This document shows, in pieces, positions 1-5,079 of a stretch of 5,079 nt of DNA (the first letter of the stretch is position 1; each line of letters opens with the position of its first letter). The notes below the pieces were generated by a model. That model had not been told where the DNA came from, ran no database searches, and saw only the letters and a list, made by a program, of their open reading frames with translations. The stretch covers positions 1-5,079 of the forward strand of contig JBFHRE010000162.1 of assembly GCA_041591895.1 (NCBI GenBank), given 5' to 3'. The position numbers and the translations under genes were made by a program. Source of the stretch: JBFHRE01 sp041591895 (GTDB lineage: Bacteria > Actinomycetota > Acidimicrobiia > Spongiisociales > ZC4RG35).

Positions 1-85
1 ACCATCCGGCCAACTCCTCGGTCCAGATCGGTTCGTCTGCGAGCGGAGGAGCGCCGTGGCTCAGAAAGATGGTGGGCATCCGCAT
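1..85 (-). CDS. Class III extradiol ring-cleavage dioxygenase, LigB/DODA type (5' part only)
   Basis: Only the first 28 codons are present; the gene continues past the left edge. The peptide begins MRMPTIFLSHGAPPLADE and continues through IWTEEL. A short beta strand followed by SHGAPPL is the N-terminal signature of the DODA-type LigB superfamily (4,5-DOPA dioxygenase-like, related to E. coli YgiD). In that family the His of SHG (His10 here) is one of the metal ligands, and members open catechol-type rings or act on DOPA-like substrates. The start is ATG at 85-83, but an in-frame ATG two codons later (79-77) is equally possible. Neither has a clear Shine-Dalgarno sequence. The frame further upstream offers no nearby start. 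It follows the GNAT gene on the same strand after 108 bp that hold a hairpin, so it may be a separate transcript. The substrate cannot be judged from this fragment. The family call rests on one short motif block. Confidence 0.72.
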   Translation of the reverse strand, partial: MRMPTIFLSHGAPPLADEPIWTEELAGW

Positions 86-150
86 GGTGGTGAACTGTAT
101 CGCCGGCGCTCGGCTAGCCCTCGAATCCCGTCCCGAAACCGTTCTCGCGC

Positions 151-179
151 GTCCAGGGGAAGCTGACAGACCCCTGGAC
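151..179. terminator. Perfect 9-bp hairpin, probable U-less terminator of the GNAT gene
   Basis: GTCCAGGGG (151-159) pairs without mismatch with CCCCTGGAC (171-179) across an 11-nt loop. It lies 14 bp past the GNAT stop codon and about 65 bp before the dioxygenase start. Neither strand has a T run after the stem. The only T run on the minus strand (186-190) precedes it, so this is not a classical intrinsic terminator. Position and stem strength fit a tail-less terminator or a transcript-stabilising 3' hairpin. An operator is the alternative reading. Confidence 0.5.
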
Positions 180-193
180 TGATAAAAACCGGT

Positions 194-1219
194 TCAGAGG
201 GTGAGACGAGCTTCGGTTTCGTCGTCGACGATGCGGCCGGTGGGCACGAAGCCGTGGCGCTCGTAGAACGGGCGGGGCGACCCTCTCCCCTCGACCCAGC
301 TGGTCAGCAGCGTGGTGTCGCCCATCGCCCGGCACTCGTCCGAGACCAACTCGAGCACCCGACCCCCGATGCCGCGTCGCTGGTGCATCCGGTCGACCAA
401 GAGCCGCCACAGAAATGGCTCCGGGTGATGCTCGGTGCGCAGCGCCAGCATCACAAAACCAGCCAGCTCGCCGTCGACCTCCACCGCTCGCATCCACGGC
501 ACCACCGGAGCACCGTTCACGACTTCCGGGAAGAGAGCGTCCGCGAACGACCACTCCATCGGGGCGACGAACACTCGTTGAGTCCAATGGGTCTTCAGCT
601 TGAACACCTTGGACTCGTTCTCCTGATCTATCTGTACGAGCCGAACATCGGCCGGGGCGTGACGGGGCCGGCCGCGCCAGGCCTCCCAGTCGTCGCGGGT
701 CATTCCGTAGATCCAGTCGTCGGACACCTCGTCCCCCACCCAGAACGATGACTTTGTGTGACCTTCGAACAACATCCCCACCCGTTCGAGGACCATGGCG
801 GATGGCGGGTTGTCGGGGTGCAGCATGCCAAACACTCGGGTCACACCGGCCACCTCGTACAACCAATCGACGAGAGCCGCCGCTGCCTCCACGGCGTAGC
901 CCTTCCCCCAATGACGTTTTTCGAACGTGTATCCGATCTCGGCGGACCGGCCTTTCCAGGTGAGCTGGCAGACCACCTCTCCGAGATCCTCACCGGTTTC
1001 CTTCAGGATCACGATCCCCATCCACCACTCGTCGATCTGGGGACCGTCCGCCTTCTCGACGTCGGCCAGCCAACTCTCTGCGTGCTCCAGTGAGTACGGA
1101 AGCTCCCACGCCTGGTAGCGGGCCACATCGGGATCGTTCCTGCGGGCGGCAACGCCGGCGGCGTCATCCAGCCGCGCCTGGCGGATGAGAAGCCGATCGG
1201 TCTCGAGTGGTCTGAACAC
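194..1219 (-). CDS. Tandem two-domain GNAT N-acetyltransferase
   Basis: This is a 341-residue protein with two acetyl-CoA-dependent GNAT domains in one chain. The N-terminal half (about 1-180) is RimJ/RimL-like: it opens FRPLETDRLLIRQARLDDA, has the acetyl-CoA pyrophosphate-loop motif HWGKGYAVEA at 103-112, and the late-domain NPPSAMVLERVGM starting at N137. The C-terminal half (about 191-341) resembles the BltD/PaiA/SpeG type of polyamine or small-molecule acetyltransferase: it has VRLVQI at its start, FVAP near 217-220, the loop QRRGIGGR at 280-287, and FYERHGF at 318-324. Both CoA-binding loops look intact, so both halves may be active. The acceptors are unknown; one half may only aid substrate binding. 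I chose GTG at 1219 because the RimJ-type N-terminus begins there, but its Shine-Dalgarno is poor. An in-frame ATG at 1315 would add 32 residues and overlap ribA; AGGAGA (1265-1270, read on the minus strand) sits before an ATT codon. It is divergent from ribA. Confidence 0.85.
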   Translation of the reverse strand: MFRPLETDRLLIRQARLDDAAGVAARRNDPDVARYQAWELPYSLEHAESWLADVEKADGPQIDEWWMGIVILKETGEDLGEVVCQLTWKGRSAEIGYTFEKRHWGKGYAVEAAAALVDWLYEVAGVTRVFGMLHPDNPPSAMVLERVGMLFEGHTKSSFWVGDEVSDDWIYGMTRDDWEAWRGRPRHAPADVRLVQIDQENESKVFKLKTHWTQRVFVAPMEWSFADALFPEVVNGAPVVPWMRAVEVDGELAGFVMLALRTEHHPEPFLWRLLVDRMHQRRGIGGRVLELVSDECRAMGDTTLLTSWVEGRGSPRPFYERHGFVPTGRIVDDETEARLTL

Positions 1220-1303
1220 GCCCGGAACGTACCAGGGCGCCGCCCCGTGTATCTCCGGAATAACTCTCCTGCCCCCGGCGGTTGTCGATGCAACACGACC
1301 TCG

Positions 1304-1308
1304 AAAGG
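1304..1308 (+). promoter_or_regulatory. Ribosome binding site of ribA
   Basis: AAAGG lies 5 nt before the ATG at 1314. It supports this start over the in-frame upstream start at 1185, which would put 43 unrelated residues in front of the family N-terminus and overlap the divergent GNAT gene. Confidence 0.6.
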
Positions 1309-1313
1309 CAACC

Positions 1314-2072
1314 ATGCCGCTCACCAGTCCCCAGATCCAGGACATCCTCACACGCGACGAAGACCACGAGTGCGAAGGCATCGGGCCCGATCAGGTCTGC
1401 GTCCGGATTGCAGCCGTCGGCGATCTGCCGACCAGATTCGGCGACTTCCAGGTCGTGGCGTTCACCAACAACCGGGACGGCAAGGAGCATGCAGCCTTCG
1501 TTCGCGGTGACGTGGTGGGCGCCGAGGACGTTCCGGTGCGGCTCCACTCCGAATGTCTCACCGGGGACGCGATCGGCTCCCTCCGCTGCGACTGCCGGGA
1601 CCAGCTCGAGGCGGCACTCCAGCAGATCGGCCAGATGGAACGCGGGATCGTTCTCTATCTCCGCCAGGAGGGACGGGGGATCGGCTTCACCAACAAGATT
1701 CGGGCCTATGCCCTGCAGGATCGAGGTCTCGACACCGTCGAGGCCAACCTGGCACTCGGTTTCCGTGACGATGAGCGCGACTACAGCGTTGCAGCCCATA
1801 TGCTCCACTCGCTCGACGTCCGGTCGATCCAGCTCATGACGAACAACCCCCGCAAGCTGGCCGAACTCTCGAAACACGGCGTCGACATCAGCGACCGGAT
1901 CCCGCTCGTCATCCCCTCCAACCCCTTCAACCGTTTCTACCTGGAGACCAAGGCCGAGAAGTCCGGCCACCTCCTGGACGACCATGGGCACGAGCACCTC
2001 ATGGAACAAAGCGACCGCCCGATCGTCGAGGGCATGACCCGAGAGCAACTCGCCGCCATGGGCCTGCGCTGA
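1314..2072 (+). CDS. ribA: GTP cyclohydrolase II (riboflavin biosynthesis)
   Basis: This cytosolic enzyme converts GTP to 2,5-diamino-6-ribosylamino-4(3H)-pyrimidinone 5'-phosphate, formate and pyrophosphate, the first committed step to riboflavin, FMN and FAD. The protein has 252 residues. By alignment in my head with the E. coli enzyme, the zinc ligands are Cys81, Cys92 and Cys94 (HSECLTGD and RCDC), and the catalytic Tyr and Arg correspond to Tyr132 (NKIRAYALQD) and Arg155 (DDERDY). LYLRQEGRGIG (114-124), TNNPRK (176-181) and TKAEK (212-216) are further hallmarks. No DHBP synthase (RibB) domain is fused in front, so this is the stand-alone form, not the RibBA fusion common in actinobacteria and Bacillus. 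Compared with E. coli (196 residues) it has about 27 extra N-terminal residues and a tail of about 30 after the TKAEK block. No FMN riboswitch is visible in the short leader. It converges with the flavin reductase gene, leaving 10 bp between stops. Confidence 0.96.
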   Translation: MPLTSPQIQDILTRDEDHECEGIGPDQVCVRIAAVGDLPTRFGDFQVVAFTNNRDGKEHAAFVRGDVVGAEDVPVRLHSECLTGDAIGSLRCDCRDQLEAALQQIGQMERGIVLYLRQEGRGIGFTNKIRAYALQDRGLDTVEANLALGFRDDERDYSVAAHMLHSLDVRSIQLMTNNPRKLAELSKHGVDISDRIPLVIPSNPFNRFYLETKAEKSGHLLDDHGHEHLMEQSDRPIVEGMTREQLAAMGLR

Positions 2073-2082
2073 TCGACGACCG

Positions 2083-2592
2083 TCAATCGATGCGGCGATA
2101 GCGGCCGCGGAAGTGAATCAGCGGGTCGGCGAGGTCGCTCACCGTCACCGAGGCCACCTCTCCGGAGACGATGCCGGTGTAGCCCTCCGTCGCCATCGCA
2201 GCCACTTCGCAGTACACCCGGTCGGGCAGTGCATCGATGACCGGCCCGTATTCCGAGTTCCCGACATCCGTAGACGCAAAAGGCCCGCCCGGGCTCGGGC
2301 GGAGCCCGGCGAACACGTCGGCGAGGTCACGGTGGGACCAGTCGCACACATGCACCACGAATCGGCCGTCGGATTCGATTGCGTCCCACAACTCCGTGAG
2401 TGGATTCACGATCGCCTTGACGATCGGCGGGTCACCCTCGATCACCCACACCGATGACACGGTGAGCCCGGCGCGAGTGGCACCGGCACCAGCGGTGACG
2501 ATGGTCACCGGAGCGGCGAGGCGGCCTCGCAGTCGACGCACCGGATCCCGGTCTGATTCCGTCGGAGTGAAAGGGTGGTCGCCGTGGATCAC
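2083..2592 (-). CDS. Flavin reductase-like (FMN-binding split barrel) protein, probable reductase partner of the upstream monooxygenase
   Basis: This 169-residue protein has the flavin reductase-like fold: PVTIVTA (28-34), GLTVSS (42-47), then PPIVKAIVNP (55-64), SDGRFVVHV followed by the HRDLADVFAG helix, and the C-terminal PLIHFRGRYRRID (157-169). Known members bind FMN and use NAD(P)H to make reduced flavin for a separate oxygenase; some homologues are oxidases or only flavin binders. The GTG start at 2592 lies 6 bp after the stop of the luciferase-like gene and has no good Shine-Dalgarno, which suggests translational coupling. A downstream in-frame GTG at 2541 (Val18) would trim 17 residues and also lacks a strong site. 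The operon position argues for a two-component monooxygenase. The direction of electron flow and the choice of NADH or NADPH cannot be read from sequence. Confidence 0.85.
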   Translation of the reverse strand: MIHGDHPFTPTESDRDPVRRLRGRLAAPVTIVTAGAGATRAGLTVSSVWVIEGDPPIVKAIVNPLTELWDAIESDGRFVVHVCDWSHRDLADVFAGLRPSPGGPFASTDVGNSEYGPVIDALPDRVYCEVAAMATEGYTGIVSGEVASVTVSDLADPLIHFRGRYRRID

Positions 2593-2598
2593 GCTGAC

Positions 2599-3618
2599 TC
2601 AGAGGTGCGATCCGACCTCGGTCGCAAGCCGCTCCATCAATTCGACCTGCGCGGAATAGTCGAGTGTCGCGAAATAGCTGCGTGCCACGAAGTCGACCGG
2701 AGCACCGGCATTCGCCCGGATCTCGAGCAAGCGCTCGACGATCTGGTCGGAGCTCCCGGCCATGCTCGGACGCGACCGCAGATGACGGAGGCGCTCATCC
2801 TCCGGCAACATCGGTGAGGCGGGCGGCGGCCCCGTCCGTCGAGCCGACACCTCCATGTCCGAGTACTTCCACATCATGTGATAGACGTGCTCGCCATACC
2901 GGCGCCAGGCATCGTCCTCGCCATCGCCGGGTAACAGGACCGAGTAGTAGACCAGCCTGATCTCCGAGAAGTCCCGTCCGATCCGGTCGCACTCGTCGCG
3001 GAGCCAGCCGACCTGGGTGAGGAACTGATCGGGTTGGGCGTTGGAGAAGATGCCGTCGGCCGATCGAGCTGCCCGCCGGATCGCGGCCTCGGCGCCGCCG
3101 CCGATGAGAATCGGAATCCGGGCCGCCGGCACCGGGCGTACCGCCACTTCGGGTGACCGGTACACCGAACCCTCCGTGCGCACGACGGCTCCAGACCAGG
3201 CCTGGGCGAGGATGTCGAGGATCTCGTCCATCGCCCGTCCCCGGCGGCGCATGTCGGCGCCCAGAGCTTCGAACTCGACCGAGCTCCATCCGAGACCGAG
3301 TCCGAGGGTGAATCGCCCCTTGCTCAACAGCGAGACCGTGGCTGCATCCTCGGCCAGTCGAAGGGGATGGTGGAGCGGCGCCAGGATCACCCCGGTGCCG
3401 ATTTCGATGGTCGACGTCGAAGCGGCGATCGCCGCGCTCACCACAGCCAGCGATGGCATGTATCCGTCGTCGACGAAGTGGTGCTCGGTGGTCCAGATCG
3501 ACGACAGCCCGAGCCGCTCGGCCTCCGCTGCCAATCGGACCGTCTCTTCGTAGGCACGCGACCAGTCGCTTTCGTCGGGCCTCAACTGAGCGCTGAGCAG
3601 TCCAAAACCGAGTGCCAT
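2599..3618 (-). CDS. LLM class (luciferase-like) flavin-dependent monooxygenase
   Basis: This 339-residue TIM-barrel enzyme belongs to the bacterial luciferase-like superfamily, which uses reduced FMN or F420 to oxidise or oxygenate organic substrates. Visible hallmarks: an N-terminal beta strand MALGFGLLSAQ; WTTEHHF (42-48), whose first His (His46) matches catalytic His44 of LuxA; TIEIGTGVILAPLHHPLRLAEDAAT (70-94), of which the GTGV and HHPLRLAED parts are most conserved; SKGRFTLGLGLGW (99-111); IPILIGGG (168-175) with ARSADG (184-189); and AGSSDQ (287-292) in the C-terminal helix region. The start at 3618 is fixed by AGGAGG 7 nt upstream and by the family N-terminus; the longer open frame to 3789 has no family similarity. 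A flavin reductase gene 6 bp downstream favours FMNH2 over F420. Long-chain aldehydes, alkanes, sulfonates and xenobiotics are all used by relatives, so the substrate is unknown. Confidence 0.9.
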   Translation of the reverse strand: MALGFGLLSAQLRPDESDWSRAYEETVRLAAEAERLGLSSIWTTEHHFVDDGYMPSLAVVSAAIAASTSTIEIGTGVILAPLHHPLRLAEDAATVSLLSKGRFTLGLGLGWSSVEFEALGADMRRRGRAMDEILDILAQAWSGAVVRTEGSVYRSPEVAVRPVPAARIPILIGGGAEAAIRRAARSADGIFSNAQPDQFLTQVGWLRDECDRIGRDFSEIRLVYYSVLLPGDGEDDAWRRYGEHVYHMMWKYSDMEVSARRTGPPPASPMLPEDERLRHLRSRPSMAGSSDQIVERLLEIRANAGAPVDFVARSYFATLDYSAQVELMERLATEVGSHL

Positions 3619-3625
3619 CCGATTG

Positions 3626-3631
3626 CCTCCT
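3626..3631 (-). promoter_or_regulatory. Strong ribosome binding site of the LLM monooxygenase gene
   Basis: On the minus strand the sequence reads AGGAGG, a full match to the Shine-Dalgarno core, 7 nt before the ATG at 3618. It decides the start and suggests efficient translation of the monooxygenase. The reductase that follows has no comparable site of its own. Confidence 0.85.
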
Positions 3632-3751
3632 GAACGTTGGGCACCGAGGCTACACGCCGGCCGCACTCTCGGTCCCCAGTGCCGGCTGTGCGAGCTTCGA
3701 CAGCACTCATCGCTGCACAACGGCGATTTTCGTCCAACGTGAACTCCTCTA

Positions 3752-3782
3752 GTGACTATATGGAGAACCATCATTGTGACTA
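3752..3782. repeat. Two direct copies of a 7-mer in the divergent intergenic region
   Basis: GTGACTA occurs at 3752-3758 and again at 3776-3782, 24 bp start to start. The left copy is preceded by CTA and the right one followed by GTG, so CTAGTG also occurs twice (3749-3754 and 3780-3785). Such spacing could serve a dimeric regulator between the monooxygenase operon and the pectate lyase gene. The copies are short and also coincide with promoter-like hexamers, so function is unproven. Confidence 0.4.
3755..3782 (-). promoter_or_regulatory. Candidate promoter of the monooxygenase-reductase operon
   Basis: On the minus strand, TAGTCA (3782-3777) is followed after 16 nt by TATAGT (3760-3755). 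These match the -35 and -10 consensus at 4 and 5 of 6 positions. Transcription would start near 3748, leaving a leader of about 130 nt before the ATG at 3618. Both hexamers lie inside copies of the 7-mer TAGTCAC. High-GC promoters often differ from the consensus, so this is only a candidate. Confidence 0.35.
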
Positions 3783-3833
3783 GTGCCAATACCTGTAACT
3801 TGCCAGCCCGGCCGCACCTGTGTGGCCGCTCCC

Positions 3834-3842
3834 GGGAGAGAG
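3834..3842 (+). promoter_or_regulatory. Ribosome binding site of the pectate lyase gene
   Basis: The purine run GGGAGAGAG ends 6 nt before the ATG at 3849, with the GGAG core 10 nt away. It supports this ATG over the in-frame GTG at 3783, which would place 22 residues ahead of the signal peptide. Confidence 0.6.
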
Positions 3843-3848
3843 ATCCAG

Positions 3849-5057
3849 ATGTTCTTCAGACGTACCGCCGCCCTGCTCACGATCGGGCTCCTGACCCAGG
3901 GGCTCGCCCTCGCCAATGGCTTCGACGCCAACCCCCGGCTCCAGTCGGTCGAGGCTCAGGTCCTCGGCGCCCGAGTCAGCAGTCCCGACCGCCCTGCCCA
4001 AGCCCTCCGTGTGAGGAAGGAGAAGAAGCCGCACCCCAACAAGCCATCGTCAACCACGACGACCCAGCCGACCACCAGCACCCAGCCGACGACGACTACT
4101 TCGAGCTCATCCACCTCCACGACGTCCACCACTACCGGGTCGACGACCACGACCACCACCCAGGCGGCACAAACCACGACGACCACCCAGGCTCCCTCGC
4201 CGGCACCCGCGCCCAGCGCCGGACGGCCGATCGGGTACGGAGCCAAGGCAACCGGTGGGAGCGAGCCGTGCCTCGTCACGAGTCTTGGCGCATCAGGGGC
4301 CGGAACCCTTCGCAGCTGCGCCGAGTCAGGCGGGAAGGCGATCACGTTCGCAGTCGATGGCACCATCGACCTGAGCGCCGAGGACATCGACGTCGGCTCG
4401 AACACCACCATCGACGGCGTGGGTCGCAGCGTGACGATCGTTGGCCGGCTCGACATCAAACGAGTCACCAACGTCATCATCCGCAACCTGACGTTCACCG
4501 GTTCGTCCGAGGACTCGATCCGGGTTCTCGGCTCGCAACACCTGTGGTTCGACCATCTGGACATGTACGCCAGCGCCGACGGGCTGATCGACATCAGCGA
4601 CGGGTCCACGGACATCACGGTGTCGTGGAACCACTTCCGCAAGCACGACAAGGTGAGCCTGGTCAACGGCGTGGTGGGCGGAACCCGAGCCCGGGTCACC
4701 TACCACCACAACTGGTTCGACCACACGGGTCGGCGGTATCCGTCGGCCGAGCGAGCCGATATCCATGGGTTCAACAACTTCATGGACGGCTGGGTCAACT
4801 ACGCCGTGATCGCCAGCGAGGGGACCATCTACATCAGCGAGAACAACGTCTACAAGAGCTCCGGAAACGACAACGCGATCCTCACGATCTGGCAGGACGA
4901 GGCTCCCGGGTTCGCAACCTCGACGGGAGACCAGTTCATCGGAGAAGCAAAGGTCCAGGTGTCGGGAGGACCGTTCTCGGTCCCGTACGGCTACTCGCTC
5001 GATCCGACGTCGCAGGTCGTGGCGATCGTCACTGCGGGGGCGGGCGCCAACCGCTGA
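3849..5057 (+). CDS. Secreted polysaccharide lyase family 1 (pectate lyase) with Thr-rich linker
   Basis: The 402-residue protein starts with a Sec signal peptide: FRR, a hydrophobic core, and a probable cut after ALA at residue 22. A charged spacer (23-66) leads to a Thr/Ser/Pro/Gln linker (about 67-122) and then a parallel beta-helix domain (128-402). That domain opens with GYGAKATGG, as PL1 enzymes do. Compared by eye with Bacillus pectate lyase, the calcium ligands map to Asp222, Asp244 and Asp248 (in DGLID), WFDH (233-236) matches WIDH, HDK (266-268) keeps the conserved Lys, and RYP (296-298) holds the catalytic Arg296. NN (309-310) closes the motif. The second Arg, five residues after the catalytic one, is Glu301. 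Cys141 and Cys157 could form a disulfide. The expected reaction is calcium-dependent beta-elimination of polygalacturonate outside the cell. No carbohydrate-binding module or anchor is seen. A binding or inactive PL1-fold role is possible. Confidence 0.88.
   Translation: MFFRRTAALLTIGLLTQGLALANGFDANPRLQSVEAQVLGARVSSPDRPAQALRVRKEKKPHPNKPSSTTTTQPTTSTQPTTTTSSSSTSTTSTTTGSTTTTTTQAAQTTTTTQAPSPAPAPSAGRPIGYGAKATGGSEPCLVTSLGASGAGTLRSCAESGGKAITFAVDGTIDLSAEDIDVGSNTTIDGVGRSVTIVGRLDIKRVTNVIIRNLTFTGSSEDSIRVLGSQHLWFDHLDMYASADGLIDISDGSTDITVSWNHFRKHDKVSLVNGVVGGTRARVTYHHNWFDHTGRRYPSAERADIHGFNNFMDGWVNYAVIASEGTIYISENNVYKSSGNDNAILTIWQDEAPGFATSTGDQFIGEAKVQVSGGPFSVPYGYSLDPTSQVVAIVTAGAGANR
4047..4214 (+). repeat. 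Low-complexity Thr-rich linker coding repeat
   Basis: This stretch is built almost entirely from ACC/ACG Thr codons with Ser, Gln and Pro, encoding residues 67-122 of the lyase. The 11-mer ACCCAGCCGAC occurs twice (4062-4072 and 4080-4090), giving QPTTST and QPTTTT. Such linkers in secreted actinobacterial proteins are extended and often O-glycosylated. Repeat slippage could make length vary between strains. Confidence 0.8.
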
Positions 5058-5079
5058 CCGGTCGGAACGCGACCATCGG
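5058..5079 (+). terminator. Possible hairpin just after the pectate lyase stop, cut by the window edge
   Basis: GGTCG (5060-5064) can pair with CGACC (5070-5074) over a 5-nt loop, with a possible outer CC/GG pairing to the last bases of the window. It begins right after the TGA. Whether a T run follows is outside the window, so a terminator is only a possibility. Confidence 0.3.

Noticed and set aside
114..911. 265-codon open frame on the minus strand inside and beyond the GNAT gene
   Set aside because: Arg/Gly-rich composition with no recognisable motif, running through the hairpin; it is an off-frame shadow of the GNAT gene, as expected in high-GC DNA.
1220..1313. FMN riboswitch ahead of ribA
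   Set aside because: The gap is only 94 bp and shows none of the conserved RFN-element blocks.
1164..2048. 294-codon open frame antisense to ribA
   Set aside because: It lies opposite the strongly conserved ribA codons and has no domain signature; a shadow frame.
2071..2088. Inverted repeat GATCGAC / GTCAATC across the convergent stops of ribA and the reductase gene
   Set aside because: Only 6 of 7 pairs match, it overlaps coding sequence, and no T run follows on either strand; too weak to call a terminator.
3634..3740. ACGTTGG and CCAACGT as a long-range inverted repeat
   Set aside because: A 7-bp pair about 100 bp apart is expected by chance and no structure joins the arms.
3774..3801. 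Plus-strand promoter TTGTGA-16-TAACTT for the pectate lyase
   Set aside because: The matches to consensus are only 4/6 and 3/6, too weak to list.
3956..4699. Antisense protein with long valine runs opposite the pectate lyase
   Set aside because: The valine runs are merely the complement of ACC/ACG Thr codons in the linker, not membrane segments.
1..5079. A new defence, toxin-antitoxin, mobile or retroelement system
   Set aside because: All coding space is accounted for by recognisable metabolic or secreted enzyme families, with no integrase, transposase, nuclease or repeat array.

Overview
The window is GC-rich, tightly packed bacterial chromosomal DNA with frequent GTG starts and a secreted enzyme carrying a long Thr/Ser-rich linker. 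This fits a high-GC actinobacterium. The linker style and gene mix resemble environmental Acidimicrobiia, but that placement is inference, not proof. No rRNA, tRNA, CRISPR array, insertion sequence or phage gene is visible.

Layout, left to right: (1) at the left edge, on the minus strand, the first 28 codons of a class III (LigB/DODA-type) extradiol dioxygenase that runs out of the window; (2) a 108-bp gap with a perfect 9-bp hairpin; (3) on the minus strand, a tandem two-domain GNAT acetyltransferase; (4) a 94-bp divergent gap; (5) on the plus strand, ribA, GTP cyclohydrolase II; (6) 10 bp away and convergent, a minus-strand pair transcribed right to left: an LLM/luciferase-like monooxygenase followed after 6 bp by a flavin-reductase-fold protein; (7) a 230-bp divergent intergenic region with promoter-like sequence and a repeated 7-mer; (8) on the plus strand, a secreted family 1 pectate lyase with signal peptide and Thr-rich linker, ending 22 bp before the window edge.

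The clearest functional theme is flavin. RibA makes the first committed riboflavin intermediate, the split-barrel protein could supply reduced FMN, and the luciferase-like enzyme would use it. The reductase and monooxygenase look like one operon encoding a two-component monooxygenase. RibA has its own opposite-strand unit, so its link to them is only proximity. The ring-cleaving dioxygenase on the far side of the GNAT gene hints at oxidative catabolism nearby, but it is not co-transcribed with the pair on the evidence seen. The pectate lyase is a separate extracellular polysaccharide-degrading function.

I found no convincing new defence, mobile or regulatory system. The most checkable oddities are an active-site-region Arg-to-Glu change in the pectate lyase, the tandem GNAT fusion with an uncertain start, and the repeated 7-mer in the divergent promoter region.
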